Below, piece by piece: positions 7,211 through 16,833 of a DNA stretch of 64,000 nucleotides. The stretch is from Gemmatimonadales bacterium. GTDB lineage: Bacteria; Gemmatimonadota; Gemmatimonadetes; Gemmatimonadales; GWC2-71-9. The notes under the pieces were generated by a model. That model made no database searches. It saw only the letters and a program-made list of their open reading frames with translations, and was not told where the DNA came from. The stretch is taken from NCBI GenBank assembly GCA_036279355.1, contig DASUJH010000049.1, forward strand, positions 1 to 64,000, in the 5' to 3' direction. Numbering within the stretch: the first letter of the stretch is position 1; each line of letters opens with the position of its first letter. Made by a program: the position numbers and the translations under genes.

Positions 7211-8836
7211 TTAGCGCCTCGGTGATGCCCGGCGGCCTCCGCCACCGCCGGCAGGGCCGCGAGGCGCGGACATGTGTATCTCCGGCCCTGCGCGGCGCCC
7301 AGGATCCATCTGCGGCCGAGCCTCGGGGCGCGGCTCCATCCGGCGGGGCGACTCCATCCGCGGCGCCGAAGGCGCGGGCCGCTCGATGGGCCGAGGCTCC
7401 GCCGAGCGCGGCTCGCGGGCTCGGGGTTCGGCCGGGCGTGCCTCGACGGGGCGGCGCTCCGGCGTGTGCGGCTGGTAGACGCGCGGCAGCTCGTATCCGT
7501 CCGCGCTCCCGTCGTCACGCACGTCGCCGTCATCGCCGATGTCGGCGTTGGCGCGGCGGCCGCGCGGGGCCAGACCCATCTCTTGCTGCTCGTGGGGTAT
7601 CGAGAACCCGCTGGAGCCGTCGCCATCATCATTGAGCCGGCGCGGCTCGCCGACGGGACCCCGCGCACGCGCCGGCGAACCGACGCGAACCGGCAGCGGC
7701 GCCGACCCGGCGGACGTGGGCGCGGGAGCCGGCGCCGGCACCCGTCCGCTTTGGACCCGCTGTCCATCAGGTGCCCGCACAGGCGCTGGCCCGGTGGCGT
7801 TCCGGCGGCGCCCGCCGGCGCGCGTCGGTGTCATGTCGAGCGAGCGCGGCTCGTTCGAGCGTCGCGCCGTGGTCCGACCGCCGAGGAACGTCGACCCGCC
7901 GGAATAGCTCGAGCCGATGAGCCGCCCCGGCCCGTAATCGTGGCCGAAGAGATAGCTCGAGCTTGCGAGCGAGACGCCCGGATCACGCCGGCGCCAGGGC
8001 GGATTGAAGAAGCCGCCCCGCGGCCCGCCGAAAACGTACGGCGGCCGGAACACGTGCGGGTTGCGGAAATGCGGATGGAAGAAGAAGGGCGACGGCGAAA
8101 AGAAGCCGGGGAAGAACGGGTTGAAGAACGGATCGAAGAAGAACGGATCGTAGAAGAACCGGCGGTGCGGGTGCCCGAAGTTGATCGCGACCGCGATGCT
8201 CGTGCCGAACGGCGCGTACCCGCAGTTCCAGTAGCCGAAGCAGCCCAGCCCGTACGACGGGTACAGGTAGGTGGACCCGTAGTAGTTGTCGCCGTACATC
8301 TGGTCGTACGCCACGCGGTCGTAGACGTCGTAACGCATGAGGTCGTAGTCATAGTCGCGCGTGGCGATGCGGCGGACGAAGTCGTTGATGTCCGCCTCGA
8401 CATCATTGCCGATCCGTACGTCGTTGAGCGCCCGGAAGTCCCAATGGTCGCCCGCCACGAATTCGGTGAACTGGAACGGATCGGGCGAGACCGCCGCGTA
8501 CACCGCGCCCTGCCCCGAGCCGGCATCCACCCGGAACGCCTGGCGGTCGCCGCGGCCCTTGACCTCGAACTTGTCGCCGCCGCGGACGAAGTTGTCGTCG
8601 CCCGGATCGAGCGGAAAGAGCACCCGGAGCCGCCCGTCGGTATCCACCCGCAGCACGACGACGTATCCGTCGTCGCGGGTGCGGACCTGAACTTTCACCT
8701 CATCGCCACGCACGTACCTGGCGTCATCGCTGAGCCAGAGGCGGATGGCCGGATCGTCGGCGCGCGCGGCCGGAGAGGCCGGCGCAGCGGCCGGACCGGC
8801 CAGCAAGGCGAGTGGGACCAACAGGGCGGAGATCAT
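7211..8836 (-). CDS. Secreted DUF4384 protein with aromatic and Pro/Arg-rich low-complexity tail
   Basis: 541 residues. A signal peptide (MISALLVPLALLAGPAAA) precedes a DUF4384-type beta domain at about residues 28-120 (AIRLWLSDDARYVRGDEVKV; VLRVDTDGRLRVLFPLDPGD). Next come a Tyr/Asp-rich region (about 155-205) and a stretch of Phe/Pro/His repeats around 225-265 (DPFFFDPFFNPFFPGFF). The rest is basic, disordered Pro/Arg/Glu-rich sequence to the end. DUF4384 is found in surface and stress-associated proteins of unclear role. The ATG at 8836 follows a good GGAGG site. The tail suggests an envelope-bound or aggregation-prone protein; function unknown. Confidence 0.8.
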   Translation of the reverse strand: MISALLVPLALLAGPAAAPASPAARADDPAIRLWLSDDARYVRGDEVKVQVRTRDDGYVVVLRVDTDGRLRVLFPLDPGDDNFVRGGDKFEVKGRGDRQAFRVDAGSGQGAVYAAVSPDPFQFTEFVAGDHWDFRALNDVRIGNDVEADINDFVRRIATRDYDYDLMRYDVYDRVAYDQMYGDNYYGSTYLYPSYGLGCFGYWNCGYAPFGTSIAVAINFGHPHRRFFYDPFFFDPFFNPFFPGFFSPSPFFFHPHFRNPHVFRPPYVFGGPRGGFFNPPWRRRDPGVSLASSSYLFGHDYGPGRLIGSSYSGGSTFLGGRTTARRSNEPRSLDMTPTRAGGRRRNATGPAPVRAPDGQRVQSGRVPAPAPAPTSAGSAPLPVRVGSPARARGPVGEPRRLNDDGDGSSGFSIPHEQQEMGLAPRGRRANADIGDDGDVRDDGSADGYELPRVYQPHTPERRPVEARPAEPRAREPRSAEPRPIERPAPSAPRMESPRRMEPRPEARPQMDPGRRAGPEIHMSAPRGPAGGGGGRRASPRR

Positions 8837-8909
8837 GGGTACCTCCGGGAAATCTCTACCATATCGCGATTTATCCGGACCGGGGGCCGCCCGCAAGGGC
8901 AATTGGATT

Positions 8910-9317
8910 TCATGACCCCTGGCCCGCCGGGGAACGGTGCCAGTACATCCGCATCTCGCTCACCTTTTCGCCGTTCGTCTCACAGAACATCGCCCCGCGG
9001 GCGTCGACCCATTCGCCGGTCCTGCGGCGGCGGAACACGCACCTGAACTCCGCCGAGAACCAGGGGCCTACGCTGAAGATTTCGCCCGACGAGAAGCTGA
9101 TTTCCGACTGGTGCAGCGGTACGTCCTGCCAGTACGACCGAATGGCCTCCGATCCGTTAAGTGGTGACGAGAATGGGGTTTCGATGAACACGGCCTGGGA
9201 GGCGAAGACCGACATCAGAAGTTCGGTGTCGCCGCTGCTCCACCCCCGCCCGAAGGTGTCGACCAGGGCGCGGCCGAGCGAGCGGGTCGCGTCGGAAGCT
9301 TCGGCTGACGTGGGCAT
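8910..9317 (-). CDS. NTF2-like / SnoaL-fold protein
   Basis: A 135-residue protein with the NTF2-like cone-fold pattern: a helix followed by GRGWSSGDTELLMSVFASQAVFIETPF, then GSEAIRSYWQDV, and the closing strands FSAEFRCVFRRR and KVSEMRMYWHR. These folds serve as small-molecule isomerases, cyclases or binding domains, and neither substrate nor catalytic pair can be told here. No signal peptide. It stands alone between the DUF4384 gene and the ABC operon. Function unknown beyond the fold. Confidence 0.7.
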   Translation of the reverse strand: MPTSAEASDATRSLGRALVDTFGRGWSSGDTELLMSVFASQAVFIETPFSSPLNGSEAIRSYWQDVPLHQSEISFSSGEIFSVGPWFSAEFRCVFRRRRTGEWVDARGAMFCETNGEKVSEMRMYWHRSPAGQGS

Positions 9318-9341
9318 GGCCGAAACTTACAGCCGCCCCGT

Positions 9342-10808
9342 TCAGCGTGCCCGCGTGTAGGTCTCGAAGAAGCCGCTGCCCGAGTCTGCAACTGCCCGGC
9401 CGGCCACCGTTCCGGAAAGGGTGAACCGGCCGCGCATCTGCACGAAGGCGCGCCCTATGCCCTCCGCGCGCATGGGCGACGCCAGCGCGCTCTCGACGTC
9501 CACCTTGACCATCACGGTGTCGGCTTCACGCGCGGCGAGCAGCTCGAACCGCTTGGGCGCCGCGACGCCTGCGAGCCCCGAAGCGGGCTCGGCGCCCTCG
9601 TACAGTATCCGCCGGAACCGCAGCACCTGCCGCACGCCGAGCGAATCCACCAGGGTCAGAAAGAAGGGCGCGCCGGATTCGGCGCTGCCGGGCGCACGCA
9701 CCCCGCCATAGAGAATGCTGGCCCATCGACCCGTGGCGGCACCCCACTCCCAGGTCACATCGCGCCAGACGCCCCAGTTGTGGTCGTGGTACGCTGGCGC
9801 GCCTGCAACCGCGGTGCAGCGCGTGGCCACGCAGACCCGACCCGCCGCGGTGGCCGCGAGCGCCGGCACCACGTAGCCGGAGAGGAATTCGTCGGATCGG
9901 AGCTCGACCGGTGGGAAGTAGCGGCGGGCGACCGGATGGATCTCGAGCTCGAGCAGCACCCTGCCGGCTTGTCCGGCGGCGTTCGCCTCGATGTGATAGA
10001 CGCCATCCCGCTGCCGCACGCTGCTCGTGCCCAGGCGGAGGTCGGCCGCGGCCGTGTCCAGGGCGATCGCCGCAGGAGGAATGCGAGCGGTGAAGCGCTG
10101 ATACTCGCCGGCGGGCGTGTGATGGGTGATGAGCAACTGCCCGCCCCAGGGCCCCGCCGGCACTTCACCGCCGACGAGAAACGTGACGTACCACCACTCG
10201 CGCGGGCCGGCGACGACGTTGAAGTAATCCCACTCGGCCCAAGTGGAATCGGGCATCGCCGGCAGATGAAACCGGTCCAGCTCGTCATAGAGCTGTTGCG
10301 CGGTGGGCGCGACGTACTCCGAGTCCGCGGGCGAATCGGTCCAGGTGCCGGCGAGAAGATCGAGCCGGGTGCCCACGGCGCGGGCGCGGCTGGGGATCTC
10401 GCCGCCCGCGCGTACCGCAAGCACGCGCGGCAAGTCCGGATGCACGGCGCCCACCCCGGCTCGCGCCACGTAGAGCAGCTTGTTCTCGATGGCGGGAGAG
10501 ACCGCGCGAACAATGCCCGCATGCCGCGGTCCGCCAAGAAATTGCCGGGTGAGGAACCGCGCGCGGTCGATGCCGAAGAACATCCCGCCGACGCCGCCGG
10601 TCCGCATCGCCTCGACGTCGATCCCCTGGGGGAGCACAGTGACCTCGCCGCCGCCGACGAGCGCCACGTCACGCGACTGCTCGAGCATCGCCTCGCCCAC
10701 CGACAGCAGCACGATCATCACGCCGACGCCGAGCGAGAAGCCCGCGAGGAGGAAGAGGGAGCGGAGCTTGCGCACACGGAGATGGCGCAAGGCGAGCGTC
10801 AGGATCAT
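9342..10808 (-). CDS. Membrane-anchored AttH/CrtC-like protein fused to an ABC-permease N-terminus
   Basis: 488 residues. The first ~100 resemble the start of a MacB/FtsX-type permease (LALRHLRVRKLRSLFLLAGF, one TM at about 15-38, then periplasmic VALVGGGEVTVLPQGI), but no further permease TM bundle follows. The remainder matches the AttH/hydroxyneurosporene-synthase lipocalin-like family: EWWYVTFLVGG near residue 200 and AYHDHNWGVWRDVTWEWG near 345, the two hallmark motifs. AttH proteins normally are separate secreted proteins encoded next to ABC genes; here the domain appears tethered to the outer face of the membrane. The ATG overlaps the ATPase stop (ATGA). Substrate unknown. Confidence 0.8.
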   Translation of the reverse strand: MILTLALRHLRVRKLRSLFLLAGFSLGVGVMIVLLSVGEAMLEQSRDVALVGGGEVTVLPQGIDVEAMRTGGVGGMFFGIDRARFLTRQFLGGPRHAGIVRAVSPAIENKLLYVARAGVGAVHPDLPRVLAVRAGGEIPSRARAVGTRLDLLAGTWTDSPADSEYVAPTAQQLYDELDRFHLPAMPDSTWAEWDYFNVVAGPREWWYVTFLVGGEVPAGPWGGQLLITHHTPAGEYQRFTARIPPAAIALDTAAADLRLGTSSVRQRDGVYHIEANAAGQAGRVLLELEIHPVARRYFPPVELRSDEFLSGYVVPALAATAAGRVCVATRCTAVAGAPAYHDHNWGVWRDVTWEWGAATGRWASILYGGVRAPGSAESGAPFFLTLVDSLGVRQVLRFRRILYEGAEPASGLAGVAAPKRFELLAAREADTVMVKVDVESALASPMRAEGIGRAFVQMRGRFTLSGTVAGRAVADSGSGFFETYTRAR

Positions 10809-11473
10809 TTCACGATTCGCCCGTCGAGCATGTGAACCACTCGCCCGGCCTCGGCCGCGAGCCGCTCGTCGTGGGTCACGACCACGAGCGTGGCGCCGTC
10901 GGCGTTGAGGCGGCGGAAGAGGGCGAGCAGTTCCTGGCCGGTGGCGGCGTCCAGCTCGCCGGTGGGCTCGTCCGCCAGGATGAGTGCGGGCCGGTTGGCG
11001 AGCGCGCGCGCCACGGCGACCCGCTGCATTTCCCCGCCCGAGAGCTGGGTGGCGCGATGGTCTGCCCGCTCGGCGAGCCCCACGTACTCCAGCAGCTCGA
11101 GCGCGCGCCGCCGCCGCTCCGCCCGTGCGACGCCCGCCTCGGCCATGGGCAGCTCGACGTTTTCGCGCGCGGTGAGCACCGGCAGCAAGTGGAAGCGCTG
11201 GAACACGAACCCGAGCTGGTGCAGCCGGAGGCGCGTGAGCTCGCGGTCGGAGAGCGTATCGAACCGGGTGCCGCGAAGCTCGACCCAGCCGGACGACGCG
11301 GCGTCGATGCCGCCCAGGAGCTGCAACAGCGTGGACTTCCCGCTGCCTGACGGGCCGGCGATCGCCACGTATTCGCCGGGTTCGACCGCGAGGCTCACGC
11401 CGCGGAGCGCGTGCACCGTCTGCCCGTTCATCGGGTAGTCCTTTCGCAGCTCGCAACCGACGAGCAGGGTCAT
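10805..11473 (-). CDS. ABC transporter ATP-binding protein (LolD/MacB type)
   Basis: A 222-residue ATPase with Walker A GPSGSGKST (residues about 40-48), Q-loop FQRFHLLP, signature LSGGEMQRVAVARAL, Walker B LILADEPTGELD and H-loop VVTHD. It belongs to the LolD/MacB/FtsE class, which powers FtsX-type permeases that extract lipoproteins or export compounds rather than import solutes. Its start overlaps the stop of the upstream permease (ATGA), and its stop overlaps the AttH-fusion start, so all four operon genes are translationally coupled. It very likely energises the two permeases encoded upstream. Confidence 0.93.
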   Translation of the reverse strand: MTLLVGCELRKDYPMNGQTVHALRGVSLAVEPGEYVAIAGPSGSGKSTLLQLLGGIDAASSGWVELRGTRFDTLSDRELTRLRLHQLGFVFQRFHLLPVLTARENVELPMAEAGVARAERRRRALELLEYVGLAERADHRATQLSGGEMQRVAVARALANRPALILADEPTGELDAATGQELLALFRRLNADGATLVVVTHDERLAAEAGRVVHMLDGRIVK

Positions 11474-12684
11474 GGGGCCTCCGCGCGGAGCGTCGCCGCG
11501 ATGGGCGCGGCGGCGGCGAGCCAGGCGGGGTAGAGGCCCGCGAGCGAGCCGGCAAGGACCAGCGCGATACCCGCGCGCGCGAGCGCGTGCGGTTCGGGTA
11601 CGAAGAACGAGATCGCCGCCGGGAGGCCCGGGAAGCTGGTGAGGATTCCGTCCAGATAATGCGCGGTGACTACGCCGAGGAGCACGCCCAGCGCGCCGCC
11701 CAGAAGCGTGAGCGTGGCGCCTTCGCCGAGCACCTGGCGCACCACGTGGGCCCGGCTCACGCCGATGGCGCGGAGGGTGGCGATCTCGCCCAGGCGTTCG
11801 TTCACCGTGATGGTGAGCAGCGTCCCGATGAGCAGCACCGCGACCAGCAGACTGATGGCGCCGAGGATGTAGGCAAGCTGGCGGAAGTAGGTGAGACGCC
11901 CGCGAAACTCCTCGACCAGCTGGGCCACGCTGTTCACCTCGAGCCGCGGAAACCGGGCACGGAGCCGCGCCGCAACGGCGGGCACGCTCGCGCCGTCGCG
12001 CACCCGGACGACGATCGCCGACGCCCGCGCCTCGGCCGCGCCGCCCGCGGCGCCGCCCGCAGGATCGGTTATCCGCTGCATCAGCAGCAGCGTCAAGCCC
12101 ACCGAGCGCTGCCCACGATAGTCATAGAGCCAGCGCACGATGCCGCGCACGGCGAGCGGGCGATTCACTCCGGCGTGCGCCATCTGCGGGTCGAGGCGGC
12201 CGGCGATGCGCACCGTGTCGCCCAACGCCGCGTGGATGGCACGGGCCGCGGGCTCGCTCAGGAGGATACCCGTCGTATCACCTGCCGTGAGATCGCGGCC
12301 CCGGAGCAGTGTGTAGAGCGACTGCGCGGCCGGGTCCACGCCGTAGCCGAAGAGGGTGGCGAGCGAATCGCGAGTCCGGGCGTAGAGCGACGCGCCGAGC
12401 ATCCCGCCCGCCTGCGCGACGTCGGGATCGGCGCGGAGTGCCGCGACGACGCGATCGGCATTCGAGAGCGTCGCTTCGGTGTCGAACGGGAGCGTGCCCT
12501 TGGGGCTGATGCGGATCTGGAAACCGCGCCCGAGCAGGAGCCGCTCGAAGGAGCGCTCGATCCCGCCGCTCAACAGCACCATGTCGAGCAGCATTGCCGA
12601 CGCGACGGCGATGCCGGCGATGGAGAGCGCGGAACGCAGCGGGTGCCGCCGCAGGTTGCGCCACCCGGCGCCGAGGCCGGTCAC
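11470..12684 (-). CDS. FtsX-like ABC transporter permease
   Basis: About 404 residues from the GTG at 12684, which overlaps the preceding gene's TGA as GTGA. An ATG at 12729 would add 15 residues. The N-terminal segment GWRNLRRHPLRSALSIAGIAVASAMLLDM is the first TM of the MacB/LolC-E type. A large extracytoplasmic region (about 45-255) follows, then three TM segments near 270-300, 320-345 and 370-395, with the conserved EIATLRAIGVSRAHVVRQVLGEGA between them. This matches the FtsX domain architecture. It pairs with the downstream ATPase and the upstream permease. Confidence 0.88.
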   Translation of the reverse strand: MTGLGAGWRNLRRHPLRSALSIAGIAVASAMLLDMVLLSGGIERSFERLLLGRGFQIRISPKGTLPFDTEATLSNADRVVAALRADPDVAQAGGMLGASLYARTRDSLATLFGYGVDPAAQSLYTLLRGRDLTAGDTTGILLSEPAARAIHAALGDTVRIAGRLDPQMAHAGVNRPLAVRGIVRWLYDYRGQRSVGLTLLLMQRITDPAGGAAGGAAEARASAIVVRVRDGASVPAVAARLRARFPRLEVNSVAQLVEEFRGRLTYFRQLAYILGAISLLVAVLLIGTLLTITVNERLGEIATLRAIGVSRAHVVRQVLGEGATLTLLGGALGVLLGVVTAHYLDGILTSFPGLPAAISFFVPEPHALARAGIALVLAGSLAGLYPAWLAAAAPIAATLRAEAP

Positions 12685-13571
12685 CCGCGCCCCCACAGCA
12701 CGAGCGGCCGCGTGCGCACGAGGCGCCATGCCGCGATGGCGCCCGCCCCGAGGCCGAGCGCCAGCGAGAGCGCCACGCCGAAGGCTACGATGCCCGGTGT
12801 CACGAGCGAGAACGTGAGCGTCGTATCGAAGAAGCGGCGGTAGTAGGCGTTGGTCGCGGCGCCGGCCACGTACGCGAAGGCCACGCCCACGAGCGAGCCC
12901 AGCACCGCGATGGCGGCGGCCTCGATGAGGAGCGCCGCGAAGATCGTGCGCCGCCGGACGCCCACGAACCGCATGACCGCCGCGTCGAGCCGGCGCTCCT
13001 CGACTTTGAGCAGCATGATGCAGAGCAGGAAGACCGCGCCCGCGGCTGTCGTGATGACGGCGATGGCGCGGTGGAACCGGCTCACGACGAGAAAGGTCTC
13101 GGAGCTCTCGCTCGCGATTTGGGCGGACGGATAGGCGCGGAATCCGAACGCGGCGCGGTTGAGCAACGCGGCGGCGCGCGCGGGCGTCACACCCGAGTCG
13201 AGCGCGACGCCGAACCGGTCCACCCGATCCGGCGCGCCCAGGAGCCGGGCGAGGGCGGGCAGGTGCAGGCGCAGATGGCGCTCGCGGCGGGTGATGGTGG
13301 ACGGGTCCGCGGCGGGCTCGTACACGGCGGCGACCACCGCATGCATCCGGAGCGAATCAGGCGTGGGGCCCAGGCGCAGCGTATCACCCACCCGAAGGCC
13401 CAAGTCTTGCGCGAGCGACCGCTCGACCGCCACACCTGGAAGCTGGGCCGCCGCCGTCACGGGCGCCATCCACGCGAAAAGAATCGCCGCAACGATGAGA
13501 AAGGGCGGCCGGCGCTCACGCGGAGGGTTGGCGCGGCGGGACTGGGGGCGGCGGCGGGCTGTTCGGAGCAC
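12681..13571 (-). CDS. FtsX-like ABC transporter permease (start uncertain)
   Basis: About 296 residues. An N-terminal hydrophobic segment (FLIVAAILFAWMAPVTAAAQLPG) precedes an extracytoplasmic region with GLRVGDTLRLGPTPDS, then three TM segments with ERRLDAAVMRFVGVRRRTIFAALLIEA between the first two, typical of FtsX domains. It is shorter than its partner, with a reduced periplasmic part. The reading frame is open to 13634 and overlaps the divergent dehydrogenase start, so the GTG at 13571 is a compromise that leaves about 60 bases for divergent promoters. It is the first gene of the ABC/AttH operon. Confidence 0.75.
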   Translation of the reverse strand: MLRTARRRPQSRRANPPRERRPPFLIVAAILFAWMAPVTAAAQLPGVAVERSLAQDLGLRVGDTLRLGPTPDSLRMHAVVAAVYEPAADPSTITRRERHLRLHLPALARLLGAPDRVDRFGVALDSGVTPARAAALLNRAAFGFRAYPSAQIASESSETFLVVSRFHRAIAVITTAAGAVFLLCIMLLKVEERRLDAAVMRFVGVRRRTIFAALLIEAAAIAVLGSLVGVAFAYVAGAATNAYYRRFFDTTLTFSLVTPGIVAFGVALSLALGLGAGAIAAWRLVRTRPLVLWGRG

Positions 13572-13632
13572 GGGAGCTGGTCTGTAACGTCCTACAACGT
13601 CACGCGTTATCCACCCTCTGCATGGGGGCGGC

Positions 13633-14643
13633 ATGGCAGGAGAAGAGCCACCGCGCGTCGCTGTGATCGGCGCGGGCCACCGCGGGCGCGGCTGGGCCGC
13701 GCTGGCGCTGAGCCGCGGGTGGCCGGTGTCGCTCTACGACCCCGAGTCCGCGCTGCTGCAAAAGGCGTGGAACGAGGTGGGCGACCGCATCCGCCGGCTC
13801 ACCGATCTCGGCCGGGCGGACCCGCTGGTGGCCGCCGGCGCGGTGGCCACGATGCGGGTGGGCCGGAGTCTGCTCCACGCCGTGGGCGACGCCGACTGGG
13901 TGCTCGACGTGATGCCCCTTGACCTGCCGGCCAAGCAGCGACTCCTGGAGCAGATCGAGCAGGTGGCGCCGCAGTCGGCGATCACGGTGAGCCACACGAG
14001 CACCATGTCCGCCAGCGCGCTCTGCGGCCGGCTCCGGCGGCCGGGGCACTTCCTGGTGGCCTATTCGATGGATCCCGTCGAGTTGATCCCGCTGGTCGAG
14101 GTCATCCCCGGCCCGCTCACCGATCCGTTCTGCACGGTCAAGGTTCAACGCTGGCTCGACTCGCTCGACCGCCGGACGGTGTTGCTCAAGCGCGAGGTGC
14201 CGGGCACGGCGACGATGCGGATCGCGGCCGCGGTCTGGCGCGAGTGCATTGGGCTCGTGCTCGACGGCGTGATGGAGCTGGAAGACGTGGATCGGCTGGT
14301 TTCGCTCGGGCCGGCGCTCGCGTGGGCCGTGGGCGGCCCGTACCTCTCGCAGGTGATGAACGCGGGATCGCGCGGGCCGGGGATCTTCATGAACGAGATG
14401 CTCCAGGTGCACGAGGAGCTGTGGGGCAAGCTCGCGAGCTGGCGCCACCTCTCGACCGAAGATCGGCAGCGGCTCATCAAGATGGTCGAGCGGACCTATG
14501 CCGGCGAGCCGGCGGAGATGCGCCAGCAGCGCGACCGGTTCATCGCGCGCCTGCTGGACGCGATGGAGCGCTCGCAGGGCGCGGCGGCTCCGCTCGAAGC
14601 AGAGGAGTTTCCTCCGTTGGCGGACTCGGAGCCGGTGCGCTGA
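13633..14643 (+). CDS. 3-hydroxyacyl-CoA dehydrogenase family protein
   Basis: A 336-residue NAD-dependent dehydrogenase with the Rossmann motif [14 protein letters not shown] (residues 9-22), [10 protein letters not shown] and the substrate-site region around residue 125-150. The C-terminal helical domain includes [17 protein letters not shown], as in L-gulonate 3-dehydrogenase/lambda-crystallin and 3-hydroxybutyryl-CoA dehydrogenases. The usual catalytic His of HFFNP is replaced by the segment [19 protein letters not shown], where VELIPLVE is conserved but the His is not apparent, so the substrate cannot be named. Its 3' end overlaps the convergent recQ gene by about 104 bases. Confidence 0.8.
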   Translation: MAGEEPPRVAVIGAGHRGRGWAALALSRGWPVSLYDPESALLQKAWNEVGDRIRRLTDLGRADPLVAAGAVATMRVGRSLLHAVGDADWVLDVMPLDLPAKQRLLEQIEQVAPQSAITVSHTSTMSASALCGRLRRPGHFLVAYSMDPVELIPLVEVIPGPLTDPFCTVKVQRWLDSLDRRTVLLKREVPGTATMRIAAAVWRECIGLVLDGVMELEDVDRLVSLGPALAWAVGGPYLSQVMNAGSRGPGIFMNEMLQVHEELWGKLASWRHLSTEDRQRLIKMVERTYAGEPAEMRQQRDRFIARLLDAMERSQGAAAPLEAEEFPPLADSEPVR

Positions 14644-16726
14644 CGATTCCGAGCACCGCGTCTCCGTAGGCCTCGAGTTTCATCGGACCAACCCCCTTCA
14701 CCGCCAGCAGCGCTGGTCTCGTTTCCGGACGCGCGGACGCGATGGCCTCCAGCGCCCGGTCGGCGAAGACGACGTACGGCGGCACGCCGCGCGCCCGCGC
14801 CTCAGCCGTACGCCAGGCCTTGAGCCGCGCGACCAGATCAGGGTCGGGTGCGGCGGAAGGCGGATCGGAGCTGGCAGGCGCTGTAGCGAAGCCGGCCGAC
14901 GATCTGCCGGACGTGGCACGGGATGTTTTCGCCGCTGTGCGCGACGGCAACGGCAGCTCCGGCCGCACGGCGCCGAGCGCCACTTCGCGCCCCTCCGGCG
15001 TGAGCGCGAGCACGCTCATTCCCGGCCGGCCGCCTTCGAGTCCCCGCCGCTCGAGCAAACCCACGTCGGCCAACATGCTCAGCAGCTCCTTCACCTCGTC
15101 GAGCCGCATCGAGTCGAGCCGGCCATAAGTCGGGATTCGGTCGAGCCCGCGGCTCACGACCTCGCGCGTGCGGCTCCCGATGAGCATCTGCGCGATCCGC
15201 TCCACCCCGAAGCGGCCCGAGAGACGGCCCACGCCCGAGAGCGCGATGCGCACCCGCTCGTACTCCAGGTCGGTGAGCGGCCGGCCGGCCGCGCGATGCC
15301 AGCCCAGGCAGATGTCGCAGGTGCCGCAGCGAGGCGCCGCGCCACCTCGCGCGGCGCCCGCGAAGTAGTCGTAGATGAAGCGCGTACGGCAGACTCGGCC
15401 GAACGCGTAGCGGAGCATGGTATCGAGCCGCTCGCGGTCGCGCTCCGCCTTGGCGTGCTGCTGTGCCAGATCCACCGGCAAGTCGCCCTCGCCCGGCCGG
15501 CGCCCGCGCGCATCGGCGAGGCGCCGGAGCAACCGCGCGGCTCCGGCCGCGGCCATACGAGCGAGCGCGTCGCCACCGGTGCGGCGCTCGATCTCCTCGT
15601 CGGTGGTGTCGGCGGCGAGCCAGCTCCACACCTCGCGCAGCACCGCGGGCGACGGATTGGCCCCCGCAAGAAAGAACTCCTGGGTGCGCACGTCGGCCGG
15701 CGAGAAGAGCAGCGTGCAGCGCGAGGGAAGACCGTCGCGGCCCGCGCGCCCGGCCTCCTGGTAATAGGCCTCGATGCTGCCGGGCACATCGGCGTGGACC
15801 ACGAAGCGGAGGTCCGCCTTGTCGATGCCCATGCCGAATGCATTGCTCGCCGCCACGACGTCGAGCCGGCCGTGGCGGAAATCCTCCTGCACGCGGGTCC
15901 GCTCTTCGTCCGGCAGACCCGCGTGGTATCGGCCGGCGCGGAGGCCGAGGCTTTCGAGAAATTCGGCCCACCGCTCCACGTTCTTGCGGGTGGCGGCATA
16001 GAGGAGACCCGGCGTGCCGACCGCATCGAGGAGCCGGCGGATGGCGGCCGATTTGTCCGCCCAGGTGCGGCAGCTCTCGACGGCGAGCGTGAGGTTGGGC
16101 CGCTCGAAGCCGGTGACCAGCTCGACCGGCCGCTCGAGTCCAAGCTGCTCTGCGATATCCGCGCGGACGGCCGGCGTCGCCGTGGCAGTGAACGCCGCCG
16201 CCGCGACGCCGAGCTCGGACTTGAGGCCGGCGAGGCGGCGGTAGTCCGGACGAAAATCGTGACCCCACTGGCTGATGCAGTGCGCCTCGTCGACGACGAG
16301 CCGCGCGGGACGAGCGCGCGCGAGCGCCGCCCTGAACGACGGGCTGCCGAGCCGCTCGGGGGCGACGTACACGAGCCGGAGGCGACCGCCGGCCAGCGCC
16401 TGCTCGGCCGCGTCGCGCTCGGCGGGTGCCAGGCCGGAATGCACCGCGGCCGCGCCGATGCCGTGCACACGGAGGCGATCCACCTGGTCCTTCATCAGGG
16501 CGATGAGCGGCGAGATGACCACCGTGGTGCCGTCGAGCAGTAGCGCGGGAAGCTGGAAGCAGAGCGACTTGCCGGCCCCGGTGGGCATCACCGCGACGAG
16601 ATCGCGCCCTTCGAGCACCGCCTCGGCGGCCTCACGCTGGCCGGGGCGGAAGCTGGCGAGGCCGAATTGCTCGGAGAGCGCCCGAGTGAGCGGATCGGCG
16701 CAAATGCGAGATTGGGGTGACGCCAT
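14540..16726 (-). CDS. recQ: ATP-dependent DNA helicase RecQ
   Basis: A 728-residue 3'-5' helicase acting in recombination and fork repair. It has motif 0/[22 protein letters not shown] then [12 protein letters not shown] ([19 protein letters not shown]), TATATP, and motif [12 protein letters not shown]. The RQC zinc site has four Cys (VCRT, then CGTCDIC, about residues 425-455), followed by a winged-helix region. The C-terminal HRDC domain (about 625-700) ends with [16 protein letters not shown]. The ATG at 16726 was chosen over 16765 because the helicase domain then starts normally. A Pro-rich tail overlaps the convergent dehydrogenase gene. Confidence 0.95.
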   Translation of the reverse strand: MASPQSRICADPLTRALSEQFGLASFRPGQREAAEAVLEGRDLVAVMPTGAGKSLCFQLPALLLDGTTVVISPLIALMKDQVDRLRVHGIGAAAVHSGLAPAERDAAEQALAGGRLRLVYVAPERLGSPSFRAALARARPARLVVDEAHCISQWGHDFRPDYRRLAGLKSELGVAAAAFTATATPAVRADIAEQLGLERPVELVTGFERPNLTLAVESCRTWADKSAAIRRLLDAVGTPGLLYAATRKNVERWAEFLESLGLRAGRYHAGLPDEERTRVQEDFRHGRLDVVAASNAFGMGIDKADLRFVVHADVPGSIEAYYQEAGRAGRDGLPSRCTLLFSPADVRTQEFFLAGANPSPAVLREVWSWLAADTTDEEIERRTGGDALARMAAAGAARLLRRLADARGRRPGEGDLPVDLAQQHAKAERDRERLDTMLRYAFGRVCRTRFIYDYFAGAARGGAAPRCGTCDICLGWHRAAGRPLTDLEYERVRIALSGVGRLSGRFGVERIAQMLIGSRTREVVSRGLDRIPTYGRLDSMRLDEVKELLSMLADVGLLERRGLEGGRPGMSVLALTPEGREVALGAVRPELPLPSRTAAKTSRATSGRSSAGFATAPASSDPPSAAPDPDLVARLKAWRTAEARARGVPPYVVFADRALEAIASARPETRPALLAVKGVGPMKLEAYGDAVLGIVSAPAPSPPTEETPLLRAEPPRPASAPSRPAGAR

Positions 16727-16833
16727 GCCGAAACGTAACGGATCGGCCGGCGCCCGGCGGATCATTCGCGCGCGAGCAGGAGCCCGCGTGGCGAGAGCGT
16801 CACCGGGCCGAGATAGTCACCGTGACGAGAGCG

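Noticed and set aside
13571-13634. Longer start of the first ABC permease at 13634
   Set aside because: It would overlap the divergent dehydrogenase start codon and adds only Arg/Pro-rich residues before the first membrane segment.
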